A DNA stretch of 64,000 bases from Verrucomicrobia bacterium UBA1200 (GTDB lineage Bacteria > Verrucomicrobiota > Kiritimatiellia > RFP12 > UBA1067), in contig DBXY01000056.1 in assembly GCA_002309765.1 (NCBI GenBank), positions 19,202 to 83,201 of the forward strand, written 5' to 3'. The first letter of the stretch is position 1, and every line of letters starts with the position of its first letter. The notes beneath the pieces are model-generated. The model made no database searches. It was not told the origin of the DNA and saw nothing but the letters and a program-made list of their open reading frames with translations. This document shows positions 8,510-17,303 of the stretch, piece by piece. The position numbers and the translations under genes are program-made.

Positions 8510-11041
8510 ATGAGCAGAAATGACCTTTGGAAATGGTTGGTTTTAGCCATTGCCGCGTTATTGTCGGTTTATGCCGTGTATCCTTTTAAGGAGAAGATCC
8601 GCCTTGGGCTGGACCTTTCGGGCGGCACGAGTTTTGTGTTGGCCGTGGATAGGGAGAAGCTGGAGAACAGCATCCGCGATGCCGACAGCAATATGACCAA
8701 GGAAGAAGTCGATAATAAGGTCAACTCGATTCTTAAGGATGCGGACAACCGGGCCATTGAGGTGATCCGTAACCGCGTCGACAGTTTGGGCGTGAACGAG
8801 CCGGTGATCCAGGGCGGCAAAAACCACCGCATCACCGTGCAGTTGCCGGGTATTTCCTCCGAAGCCCGTATGGCGGCGGAGCAGAGCCTCCAGAGCGCGG
8901 CCTTCCTTGAGTTCAAGGTGGTTTACGCTAAAAACGACGCGCAGGTCGATAAGGTGTTCGCCAGCGGAAAGGCCCCGGAGGGCTACGAATTGGCCGAGGA
9001 CGGCCGTTCCTTCAAGCGCGCGGCGAATTTCCAGGAGGTTTCCCGCGATCCCGAGTACGCCCGCCGGCTTTCGCTCTTTATGGTGCCCGGTCCGCAGTAC
9101 GCTTTCATGCTCCAGAAAGAGACCCGCAACAACGGCGATGTGGTGTATGTCCCGGTTTACGTGCTCCGCAAGTCCGAGTTGACCGGCAATTCTCTCTCTT
9201 CCGCGTCGGTCGAGACCGACCCGATGACCGGCAAAATCGAGGTTAATCTTACCCTCAACGCCAAGGGCGCCGCTGAGTTCGCCCGCGTAACCAAAGATCT
9301 TAAGCCGCGCGGCAAGCGTAACAAGGACAGCGAGATCGGCCGCCGGCTGGCCATTATTTTGGATGACACCCTTTATTCCGCGCCGACCATCAACGAGGAG
9401 ATTCCCAACGGTCGCGCCAGAATCACCGGTAGCTTCTCCTACGCCGAGGCTGCTTTGCTCCGCAACGTGCTGAACGCCGGTTCACTGCCCGCCCCGATGA
9501 AGATCCTGCAAAAAAGCTCGGTCGAGTCCACTTTGGGTGAGGATGCCATCAAGAGCGGTATCTTCGCTTCGTTGCTCGCCATGGCGCTGGTGGCGGTCTT
9601 CATGCTGGTGTATTACACTTATTGCGGCTTGATTGCCGATATCGCCCTCGCGCTCGACCTCTTCCTGTTGCCGGTCGGGTTGTTGATCGCCTCCAACATC
9701 ATGGCGGTGTTCGTGCGTGACGCGGCGGTGGCGAAGAATTCGCTGGATCTGCCAGTGCTGACGATGCCCGGTATCGCCGGTATCGTGCTGACTCTCGGTA
9801 TGGCGGTTGACGCCAACGTGCTGATCTTCGAGCGCATCCGCGAAGAGTTCGCGCAGGGCAAGTCCGCCCGCACCGCGATTTCCGCCGGATACGGCCGCGC
9901 GTTCCTGGCTATCTTCGACTCTAACGTGACCACTATCCTGACGGGCGTGGTGCTCTTTATCGTGGGTGTCGGCCCGATCCGCGGTTTCGCGATTACCTTG
10001 TGCGCCGGCATTATCGTGAGCATGTTCACGGCGCTGGTCGTGACCCGCCTGATCTTCAACGCCACCGTGCCGGAAGGCCGCAGCAAACCCTACAAGATGC
10101 TGCAGCTGGTCAAGAATCCCAAGATCGACTTCATCAAGCTGGGCAAGCCCGCGATGATCGCTTCGTTGGTGGTGGCGGTCTTGACGCTTGGCCTTTTCTT
10201 CACCCGCGCGTTCACCAACCCGCCGTCGGTTCTGGCGGTGGACTTCACCGGCGGTACGGCGGTGACCTTCAACTATGATCAGGAAAAGAAAGCCGATTTG
10301 GGCGAGATCCGTAAGGTGGTTACCGCCATCGACAGCGGCGCGTCATTGCAGTACCAGTCTTCCCTGGAAGGCAAGGGCCAGTTGTTGCAGGTTAAGACCA
10401 GCTTCTTGGAGCGCGACGGTCGGCAGATTTCCAGCGTGATTCTTGAAGAGCTCAACAAGGCTATCCCCGATAGCAAGTTCCAGGTCGCCAACGAGGAATC
10501 CGTCGGTTCCGAGGTTGGTTCCGATTTGAAGCGTTCCGCGGTCAAGGCGGTTATCTTCTCGCTGATCGGCATCTTGATTTACGTTGGCATCCGCTTCGAG
10601 TTCGGATTCGGTCTCGGTGGCGTGGTGGCTCTGGCGCACGACGCTTTGATCACCTTGGGCCTGTACTCGCTGTTTGGGCGGCAGATGTCGTTGACCACCG
10701 TGGCGGCGTTGCTCACCATTGTCGGTTACTCCATCAACGACACGATCGTTATTTTCGACCGTGTCCGCGAAACCCTTAAGAGCGACCACACCACCGAATT
10801 TAAGACGTTGTGCAATCAGGCGCTCAACAGCACCCTGAGCCGTACGCTGCTCACCTCCATCACCACCTTGATGGCGGTGTTGGTGCTCTTCCTGTTCGGC
10901 GGCGGCGCGATCAACGATTTCGCGCTCGCGATGCTTATCGGCGTGATTGCCGGTACTTACTCTTCGCTCTTCATCGCCACCCCGATTATGGTGTGGTGGT
11001 TCCGCGGTCACCGCCCGAAATTCGCCGTGTCCAAAGAGTAA
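8510..11041 (+). CDS. secDF: Fused protein translocase subunit SecD-SecF
   Basis: This encodes 843 residues with SecD and SecF in one chain, as in several Bacteroidota, Bacillota and Verrucomicrobiota. The SecD half has the first membrane helix, the LGLDLSGGTSFVL D1 motif (about residues 31-45), a large periplasmic P1 domain, and the membrane motif MAVDANVLIFERIREE (about 440). The SecF half begins near residue 540 with another helix, LAVDFTGGTAVTF, and ends with VGYSINDTIVIFDRVRE. Both RND-like six-helix bundles are intact. It uses the proton motive force to complete export through SecYEG, fitting a genome with so many exported proteins. A strong terminator follows. Confidence 0.95.
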   Translation: MSRNDLWKWLVLAIAALLSVYAVYPFKEKIRLGLDLSGGTSFVLAVDREKLENSIRDADSNMTKEEVDNKVNSILKDADNRAIEVIRNRVDSLGVNEPVIQGGKNHRITVQLPGISSEARMAAEQSLQSAAFLEFKVVYAKNDAQVDKVFASGKAPEGYELAEDGRSFKRAANFQEVSRDPEYARRLSLFMVPGPQYAFMLQKETRNNGDVVYVPVYVLRKSELTGNSLSSASVETDPMTGKIEVNLTLNAKGAAEFARVTKDLKPRGKRNKDSEIGRRLAIILDDTLYSAPTINEEIPNGRARITGSFSYAEAALLRNVLNAGSLPAPMKILQKSSVESTLGEDAIKSGIFASLLAMALVAVFMLVYYTYCGLIADIALALDLFLLPVGLLIASNIMAVFVRDAAVAKNSLDLPVLTMPGIAGIVLTLGMAVDANVLIFERIREEFAQGKSARTAISAGYGRAFLAIFDSNVTTILTGVVLFIVGVGPIRGFAITLCAGIIVSMFTALVVTRLIFNATVPEGRSKPYKMLQLVKNPKIDFIKLGKPAMIASLVVAVLTLGLFFTRAFTNPPSVLAVDFTGGTAVTFNYDQEKKADLGEIRKVVTAIDSGASLQYQSSLEGKGQLLQVKTSFLERDGRQISSVILEELNKAIPDSKFQVANEESVGSEVGSDLKRSAVKAVIFSLIGILIYVGIRFEFGFGLGGVVALAHDALITLGLYSLFGRQMSLTTVAALLTIVGYSINDTIVIFDRVRETLKSDHTTEFKTLCNQALNSTLSRTLLTSITTLMAVLVLFLFGGGAINDFALAMLIGVIAGTYSSLFIATPIMVWWFRGHRPKFAVSKE

Positions 11042-11067
11042 CGCCACGGGCTAGGAAGTTCTGTTTA

Positions 11068-11109
11068 AGATGCCGATCGCTGCAATTCGCGCGGTCGGCA
11101 TCTTTTTTA
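11068..11109 (+). terminator. Rho-independent terminator after secDF
   Basis: A 13-bp stem with one G-T pair (11068-11080 with 11091-11103) encloses a 10-nt loop and runs into TCTTTTTTAA. It begins 27 nt after the secDF stop. Confidence 0.85.
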
Positions 11110-11174
11110 ATTGTTGTCGCCGTCAAAATATGGTAAGCTTTGCCCGTTATTGTACACTGGACAAGGGGAGCGTT

Positions 11175-11552
11175 ATGACGATTGAAGAACGTATGGAATA
11201 TGCGGCAAAACGCAAACGGGAGATGAACTGCTGTCAAGCGGTACTGGTCGCTTTTGCCGATGTGCTTGGCATTGACGAAGCCCGGCTTATGCGGCTCGGC
11301 TCGGGGTTCGGCTCCGGCATGGGAACGATGGAAGGCACCTGCGGTGCGCTCGTTGGCGGAATCATGGTGTCGTCGCTCACGGCGGAACCGGGCACGGCGA
11401 TGAAAAATTCCCGCGCCATCATGTCGCGTTTCTCCGGATTGAGCGGGGCGACAATTTGCCGCGATTTAAAAGGCGTTGAGACGGGCAAGGTGCTTTGCAG
11501 TTGCGAAGACTGCGTGCGTAATGCGGTGTTAGCGGTGTCGGAGACGCTGTAG
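11175..11552 (+). CDS. C_GCAxxG_C_C family redox protein
   Basis: This encodes 125 residues from the ATG at 11175 with AGGGGAG upstream. The diagnostic signature of the family is present: NCCQAVL near the N-terminus, then GSGFGSGMGTMEGTCGALVGG, and finally CSCEDCV near the C-terminus. These small cysteine-rich proteins are widespread in anaerobes, often near redox genes, and are thought to bind a metal or act in redox chemistry. The function is not established. It stands as a single gene between the secDF terminator and the tRNA. Confidence 0.85.
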   Translation: MTIEERMEYAAKRKREMNCCQAVLVAFADVLGIDEARLMRLGSGFGSGMGTMEGTCGALVGGIMVSSLTAEPGTAMKNSRAIMSRFSGLSGATICRDLKGVETGKVLCSCEDCVRNAVLAVSETL

Positions 11553-11624
11553 GGTTCGTAGCCGCGTGAGTTGTCCTCCGCTTACACAATAATGGCGGCG
11601 GCACTCTTAGGCGTGTGCGGATAC

Positions 11625-11662
11625 AAAAAAACTGCCGGAAGCTTTTGGGGCTTCCGGCAGTT
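11625..11662 (-). terminator. Rho-independent terminator of the tRNA-Asn gene
   Basis: A perfect 13-bp stem (11630-11642 with 11650-11662) with a 7-nt loop is followed, in minus-strand direction, by seven T (complement of 11625-11631). It begins 4 nt after the tRNA 3' end. It may also help stop plus-strand transcription of the gene ending at 11552. Confidence 0.85.
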
Positions 11663-11665
11663 AGA

Positions 11666-11740
11666 TGGCTCCGGTGGCTGGATTCGAACCGGCGACCAAT
11701 TGGTTAACAGCCAACTGCGCTACCACTGCGCTACACCGGA
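11666..11740 (-). tRNA. tRNA-Asn (GTT)
   Basis: On the minus strand the 75-nt sequence starts TCCGGTG and ends CACCGGA-G-CCA, giving a 7-bp acceptor stem, discriminator G and an encoded CCA. The T arm carries GGTTCGAATCC. The anticodon loop reads C-T-GTT-A-A on a GTTGG/CCAAT stem, so the anticodon is GTT (Asn). A terminator follows immediately. Confidence 0.97.
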
Positions 11741-11907
11741 ATGTAACCCTTTGTCGTTCAAAGTGGGAAGTATGATATCACAGCCCTGTCGTCAAAGTCA
11801 ATAGCTAAAACTAAAAAAATCGCATTTTGTTGATTACGTTGATTATGGTCGGCTAACCACGGTTTCCGTATTATGTGCCCAAGAAAATGCCTCCCGTGCG
11901 TTTAAGC

Positions 11908-11937
11908 TTGTTACAAAACAGATAAATAGGTTAAAAT
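11908..11937 (+). promoter_or_regulatory. Possible promoter for the DUF4838-DUF6259 gene
   Basis: TTGTTA (11908-11913), an 18-nt spacer and TAAAAT (11932-11937) precede the ATG at 11968; GAGGAGA follows as ribosome binding site. The remaining 11741-11907 stretch shows no gene. Confidence 0.4.
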
Positions 11938-11967
11938 TTAACTCGATTTATTGAGGAGAATGGTTTT

Positions 11968-14900
11968 ATGAGGAATGGGTTTCTGATTTGTTCGGCGGTT
12001 TTTCTGTTTTCGGCGGTTTGCGACGGCTGGTCGGCGGATCCGGTCGTGGTTTTGCCGGATTCGCCCACCGCGATCGAACAGTCCGCCGCGTCAGAGCTGG
12101 CGGGCGAATTGGAAAAGGTGCTTGGCAAGCGTCCTGAGATCGTTGCCGAAAAAGATGCGGCAGACGGGGAGCGGTTGTTCGTTGGCGCGACAAAGACGGC
12201 GAAAGCCGCGCGCGGCGGTAAACCTTGGGAGACGGACGGCGTTTTCCTCAAGTCGGTCGATGGCGGTGTGGTGTTGGACGGCGATCCGGCCCGGGCACCG
12301 CTTTACGCGGTCGATCTATACCTTGAGCGATGGTGCGGAGTTAGATGGTGGACCTCAACCGAGGCGTTTTATCCTAAACTTGAACGGTTGCCGGTAACCG
12401 GCATCGACCTTGAATACGCGCCGCAGTTCAAGTATCGGGAGACCTATTACCTTGACGGATTTGACCCGCTTTTCAAAGTCCGTTCAAAGGGTAACTTCTC
12501 GTCGCTCACGCGCTATATGCTTTCGGAGATGAAATTCATTCCGCCGGAAATGGGCGGCAACCATCGGCTCTACTTCTTCAAGGGGCGTCACAGCGCGTAC
12601 CATTCCTTCTTTGAGGTGCTTCCGCCCGATGTCTATTTCGAGAAGCATCCCGAATGGTACTCACTCGTGGGCGGTAAGCGTGAGGCGAAGCAGCTCTGCC
12701 TTGCCAACGACGAGATGAAGGCGGAGTACATCAAAGAGACGTTGAAGCGGCTCCGCGAGGATTCGACCGTGGATTTCATCCAGGTGTCCCAGAACGACTG
12801 GCGCGGGTACTGTACTTGCGAAAAGTGCAAGGCGATGATGGATGGGGATGGCGGGGTGCCATCCGGCCCGTATCTGCGTTTTGCGAACGATGTCGCGGCG
12901 GCGGTGGAGAAGGAGTTCCCGAATGTGCGGATCGACACCTTCGCCTATCAGTTTACCAGAAAAGCCCCGGCGAAAACCCGTCCTCGCCATAACGTGGTCG
13001 TGCGGCTGTGCGATATCGAATGCGACTTTGCCCGTCCGCTTAACGATCCGACCGCTCCCATAAACGCGGAATTTGTGAAAGATTTGGCGGATTGGAGCAA
13101 GGTCGCCGGCGGCAACCTTTTTATTTGGGATTACCTAGCGAATTTCCACAATTACATGATGCCGCATCCGAACATTGGTTCCATTGCTCCCAACATTCGA
13201 CTCTTTGCTGAGAACGGTACCGTGGGCGTGTTCGAGCAGGGGGACGCGCTTTGTGCCGCCGGTACGTTCGCGGCGCTTCGCCACTATGTTACATCGCATC
13301 TTCTTTGGGATCCAAGCGAAGACGAGAAGCGGCTGACGGACGAGTTCATGCGTGGTTACTACGGCATCGCCGCGCCCGCACTGAAGGAGTTCATCGCCGT
13401 AATAGAAAACGGGCCCAGAAAAACGAAACAGGTTGTCAGTTGCGGACACAAAGGTGCACCGTTTCTGACCGGCGGCGACAAACTTGAGGCGGCACGGCTC
13501 ATGGACGAGGCGGTTGCCGCCGCGGAAAAGGCCGGTGAGCCGTTCGCGTCCCGAGTCAGGCGTGAGAAACTTTCGGTGGATCATTACATATTGCTCAACT
13601 ACGAACCACTGAAGGCGGTAGCCGCGAAAAGCGGTTTGAAGTGGACACGTCCCGCTACGTGTGCCGAAGCCGTCGATAACTGGATTCGCGACGTGAAATC
13701 TTTCGGTGTCAAAGCGCGTCGCGAGACAGTCCATGCCGACGAAATCGACAAGTACTTTGAGAGTCTTCGCAAGGCAAACGCGATTTCTGCGCCGTCTGTC
13801 GCCTCGACCACGGTTCCGATGGGCGCGGTGCGGGTAGGGTTCACAATCGGAATGGGCGAGTGGAAACCCGCGAAGAATGATAAGTCCTCTGGCGTTCAGG
13901 GGGCAGACCGTGCTTTCACCGCCGCCGCGACCGTCACGCACGGGCAGATGAAGTCGCTTTCCGTTTCGACGAATGACAACGTCGTCACGGCGGTGTGGAA
14001 AGGCCATCCGCTCTGTGGCGAGAATTTTACCGTGACGGCGAAGATGACGCTCCGCCCCGACGGCGGTTTCGAGTATTCGTCCTTCGATTACGCCGGAAAC
14101 GAGAGCGGGCAATACACGCGGCGGGTCGTATTCCCAGAGGTTGTCGTGCCGCGCACGGCGAATACCGCGCTGTTCCGTCCGCGTTTCGCGGGCGACATAC
14201 TCCGTCCCGACTGGTCTAAGACGAAGCCCGGCCAGAGCGTTTATGCGTCCGGTCTCGTGTTCAAAGTGTTCAACTGTATGGCGGCATTGGAGGAGGGAGG
14301 CGTTTCGCACTTCCTCGACCAGCGCGGCGACGCGCGACTTCACGCGGCGGCTTTCGAGGCGACGATCGGGTCTGCGCCGGGTACGCTCGTTCTGCGGAAC
14401 ATTTGGCTGCCGCCGGTCACGGAGGAGACGCGCAAGGCCGGTTCGCTGCCATACACCGGTGTTTATGCGCCTTATCGCGGCGGATGGTACGAGGCGGCGC
14501 GGATGCATCGTGAGTGGATCGAGACGCAACCGTGGTTTAAGAAAGCTGCGGCGCGAGATTTTTCGAAGCTGCGCGATGTCGCGCTTTGGATGTGGAGCCG
14601 CGGAAACATCGAAGTCTCAGAGCCGCCGGTCCAATGGTTCATGAAGGAGACCGGGCTTAAGGTCGCGCTAGACTGGTACTGGTGGCACAACGTGCCATAC
14701 GACACGTCCTATCCGTTCTTTTGGCCGCCACGCGACGGCGAGGAGGCCTTTCGCGCCGCCGTGAAGCGCATGAAGGACGCGGGTGCCTTTATACAGGTTT
14801 ACACTAACGGAATGCTCTGGGACTGTCACGATCCGCAATGGAAAGACGGCGGAATTGACAACACGATTATACAGCCAAGCGGGTCGGTATTTTCGCACGT

Positions 14901-15867
14901 TTACAATCCGTTCACGAAACAGGCTCAGGCGCATAACTGCGGCGAAGCCCCGAAATTCCAGCAGATGATACGCGAACTCGAAAAGACACTTGCCGCCACG
15001 GGTCTTGACGGTGTTTACATGGACATGATCAGCTGCGCCGCGCACCAGCCTTGTTTCAATCCGCGCCACTCCCATGTGCCTGGTGATGCCCATGCCCTCA
15101 TCGATGGCTACCGCCGCTATGTGGATGCGGTACATTCGGACAATCCCGGTTTCCTGCTTTCATCCGAGGCAACGAGCGAGACGTATCTCGATATGTTCGA
15201 GTCGTTCATCATGCTCTACTCCAGTTGGGAACGCAATCACCTTGGTGTGATGCCGCAGGTGGAGCCTGTTCCCGCCGTCACGGTGATTTACAGGGGCGCT
15301 GGCGTGATTTTCGGTTCGTTCGCGACGCCCGGCGGCATTCCGGGCTGGGATCCGCTATGGGGCAAATGCTCCGACCGGCCGGACGCGGAACAGCAGGTAG
15401 CAAAATACCCCGATCAGTTCGCCGTTGAGTTTGCGCGCGGCATCGTGTGGGGCGTGCAACCGATGGTGCATAATTTCCTGATTAAGGACGTGGCGAATCC
15501 GCGCATTGCGAAGGACATTCAGTTCATGAAGGACTCCGCCCGCTTCTACTTTGACCACCGTGACTTTCTTTTCGATGGCATGATGCTCAAGCCGGCGAAA
15601 CTTGAATGCGCGGCGAAGCGCGTGGAGTTTCTGGAGACGAGCAGCTACAAGCGTCCGCACGAAAGCGGCGTATCCGTGCAGAACGCGTTGCCGGTTGTGT
15701 TCCACTCCGAATGGCGGGCGTCGGATGGACGCGAAGCCGCGATTCTGGTGAACTGGTCTCGCGAGGAACAGTCTTACACGCTCACTTATGGCGATGAGGT
15801 GAGAAACGGAATTCTCAAACCGTTGTCTTGGGGTATCGTGGAATTGTCCGGAAAAGTACGTCGGTAA
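11968..15867 (+). CDS. Exported DUF4838-DUF6259 fusion, probable glycan-degrading enzyme
   Basis: This encodes 1299 residues with a signal peptide (LICSAVFLFSAVCDGWSA). Residues 20 to about 480 are a DUF4838 region: VVVLPDSPTAIEQSAASEL, CGVRWW, a YCTCEKCK cysteine cluster, a VVVRLCDIECDFARP stretch and FMRGYYG. From about residue 620 it becomes a DUF6259-like glycosidase: a beta-sandwich region, then a TIM-barrel part with ALDWYWW, DGVYMDMIS (a candidate Asp-containing strand, about residue 1010) and SEATSETY. The C-terminus has a small beta domain ending WGIVELSG. Joining the two families in one chain points to action on one substrate; the activity is inferred only. Its stop abuts the stop of the convergent GH39-like gene. 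Confidence 0.82.
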   Translation: MRNGFLICSAVFLFSAVCDGWSADPVVVLPDSPTAIEQSAASELAGELEKVLGKRPEIVAEKDAADGERLFVGATKTAKAARGGKPWETDGVFLKSVDGGVVLDGDPARAPLYAVDLYLERWCGVRWWTSTEAFYPKLERLPVTGIDLEYAPQFKYRETYYLDGFDPLFKVRSKGNFSSLTRYMLSEMKFIPPEMGGNHRLYFFKGRHSAYHSFFEVLPPDVYFEKHPEWYSLVGGKREAKQLCLANDEMKAEYIKETLKRLREDSTVDFIQVSQNDWRGYCTCEKCKAMMDGDGGVPSGPYLRFANDVAAAVEKEFPNVRIDTFAYQFTRKAPAKTRPRHNVVVRLCDIECDFARPLNDPTAPINAEFVKDLADWSKVAGGNLFIWDYLANFHNYMMPHPNIGSIAPNIRLFAENGTVGVFEQGDALCAAGTFAALRHYVTSHLLWDPSEDEKRLTDEFMRGYYGIAAPALKEFIAVIENGPRKTKQVVSCGHKGAPFLTGGDKLEAARLMDEAVAAAEKAGEPFASRVRREKLSVDHYILLNYEPLKAVAAKSGLKWTRPATCAEAVDNWIRDVKSFGVKARRETVHADEIDKYFESLRKANAISAPSVASTTVPMGAVRVGFTIGMGEWKPAKNDKSSGVQGADRAFTAAATVTHGQMKSLSVSTNDNVVTAVWKGHPLCGENFTVTAKMTLRPDGGFEYSSFDYAGNESGQYTRRVVFPEVVVPRTANTALFRPRFAGDILRPDWSKTKPGQSVYASGLVFKVFNCMAALEEGGVSHFLDQRGDARLHAAAFEATIGSAPGTLVLRNIWLPPVTEETRKAGSLPYTGVYAPYRGGWYEAARMHREWIETQPWFKKAAARDFSKLRDVALWMWSRGNIEVSEPPVQWFMKETGLKVALDWYWWHNVPYDTSYPFFWPPRDGEEAFRAAVKRMKDAGAFIQVYTNGMLWDCHDPQWKDGGIDNTIIQPSGSVFSHVYNPFTKQAQAHNCGEAPKFQQMIRELEKTLAATGLDGVYMDMISCAAHQPCFNPRHSHVPGDAHALIDGYRRYVDAVHSDNPGFLLSSEATSETYLDMFESFIMLYSSWERNHLGVMPQVEPVPAVTVIYRGAGVIFGSFATPGGIPGWDPLWGKCSDRPDAEQQVAKYPDQFAVEFARGIVWGVQPMVHNFLIKDVANPRIAKDIQFMKDSARFYFDHRDFLFDGMMLKPAKLECAAKRVEFLETSSYKRPHESGVSVQNALPVVFHSEWRASDGREAAILVNWSREEQSYTLTYGDEVRNGILKPLSWGIVELSGKVRR

Positions 15868-17247
15868 TTATTGTAGAATGACCACGATGAACGAGCGCGG
15901 CGGCAGCTCGGACGGGATGGGGACGGTGGCGTCGGTGCGGTCCTTGTCGGTGATACGGCAGGAGGCGACGGAGCGGCCTTGGAAGTCGCACGATAGCGGA
16001 ATCGGTTTGTCGGAATCGTTCGCCATCATCACGGCGGCGTCCTTTTCGCCCTTGGCCGCCGTCACCCACAGGTTTTTGTCGCCGACCGCCTGGGCGGCGA
16101 CCGCGGTGCCGCGGGTGCGCAGTTCGTTGAACGCGGTGAAAGCGTAGTACGCCTTGTGCGGTTTGTAGGTGAACGGGTTGAAGATAGGCGAGTAGTTCCC
16201 CACGTCGCAACGCGCGTCGTAAATGCACGCGACGTTGCAGGGGCCGTTCTGAAGGCCGATCAGCTCGGCGGCTACGCCTGCCGCCTGAATGGCCGAACCG
16301 AGGTTGTCGTGGCTTACGTAGGGGAGCCATTCATTGAAGATACGCTCGCACTTGTCGGCGGTAAAGCCGTATTCGTTGAGGTGTTCGTCGGCGAAACGCA
16401 CCTGGCGCAGGGCTTCGGCAGGATCGGAGTATGAGTGGTAGGAGTAGAAGTCGAGCGGCCATTTGTTGTCGCGCGCGGCGGCGAGGAATTGGTGGGAACA
16501 ATCGACGAAGTATTTAGTGCGCGGCGAGGAATTTGCGGCGGTAACTTGTCCGGATCCGACGCCCGCATAGAATCCGCAGCTTCCGTAACCGCCAAACTTG
16601 AGGTGCGGGAACTTTTCCTTGAGATACGGCACCACGGTGCCGTATAGCTTAATGTATTCGGTGAAGGGCGCACGGAACATCGGGTTGCGGTTGTCGTCTG
16701 GATTGTTTTCCGGTTCGTTCCAAATCTCCCAGTAGGTAATCCGCATCTTGAAACCGTCTGCCCAGCCCTCGGTGTAGTGGCGGATCACGTGTTCGCAAAT
16801 GCGACCCCATTTCGCATAGTCCTTGGGCGGCAGGATGTTAATCGGCGGATATCCGTGCTCCACGAAGTTCTCGATCGTCACGCCCAGACGGAAGAAGGGC
16901 TCCACACTGTTTGCATCGAGCGCCTTTAGAAGAGAGTCCGTGTAGGCGAAGCGGTAACTTTTTGGATCGTTCTCGTCGGCATCGAAGTTGGGGAAAAGGA
17001 CGGGGATGTCCACAAAGAGTCCGCCGCCGAGCCAGCCGCCGACATCGTGAAGTCGGGAATAGGGGATGCCCGCCTCCTTGAGGTAGTGGAACATCGGGTA
17101 GTTCGCCAGTTTGCCGACTAGGGGCGGTTGCCCCACACCGTTAACCGGCTTGACCGGCCCGACGGTTTTTCCAAAGTCAACCTGAACCTCTGCCGCGCAC
17201 GCGCAAAACGCGCTGGCCGCGACCAACACACTAATGATTCGTTTCAT
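15868..17247 (-). CDS. Exported GH39-like glycoside hydrolase
   Basis: This encodes 459 residues with a signal peptide (MKRIISVLVAASAFCACAAE). The TIM-barrel motif YWEIWNEPEN near residue 170 carries the NEP triad with the glutamate that acts as acid/base in clan GH-A, and the N-terminal SRLHDVGG is typical of GH39 (beta-xylosidase/alpha-L-iduronidase). The second glutamate is probably in FNEWLPY near residue 310. A beta-sandwich closes the chain (MMANDSDKPI...). Xylosidase, arabinosidase or a uronide-acting enzyme are all possible. It follows the C10 peptidase by 56 nt in the same direction and may be the last gene of that operon. It ends exactly where the convergent neighbour ends. Confidence 0.8.
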   Translation of the reverse strand: MKRIISVLVAASAFCACAAEVQVDFGKTVGPVKPVNGVGQPPLVGKLANYPMFHYLKEAGIPYSRLHDVGGWLGGGLFVDIPVLFPNFDADENDPKSYRFAYTDSLLKALDANSVEPFFRLGVTIENFVEHGYPPINILPPKDYAKWGRICEHVIRHYTEGWADGFKMRITYWEIWNEPENNPDDNRNPMFRAPFTEYIKLYGTVVPYLKEKFPHLKFGGYGSCGFYAGVGSGQVTAANSSPRTKYFVDCSHQFLAAARDNKWPLDFYSYHSYSDPAEALRQVRFADEHLNEYGFTADKCERIFNEWLPYVSHDNLGSAIQAAGVAAELIGLQNGPCNVACIYDARCDVGNYSPIFNPFTYKPHKAYYAFTAFNELRTRGTAVAAQAVGDKNLWVTAAKGEKDAAVMMANDSDKPIPLSCDFQGRSVASCRITDKDRTDATVPIPSELPPRSFIVVILQ

Positions 17248-17303
17248 TTTTCACCTTTCTTTTCGGCGGGGACAATCGCCTTTGTCGGTTCGTCTTCCGT
17301 TTG

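Noticed and set aside
13135..14529. 464-codon open frame on the minus strand
   Set aside because: It lies entirely opposite the well-supported DUF4838-DUF6259 gene; the translation is Arg-rich, without domains or a ribosome site, as expected of an antisense shadow in GC-rich coding DNA.
17248..17303. Promoter for the GH39-like gene
   Set aside because: A TTGACA occurs at the end of the peptidase gene but no acceptable -10 element follows; read-through from the peptidase gene is simpler.
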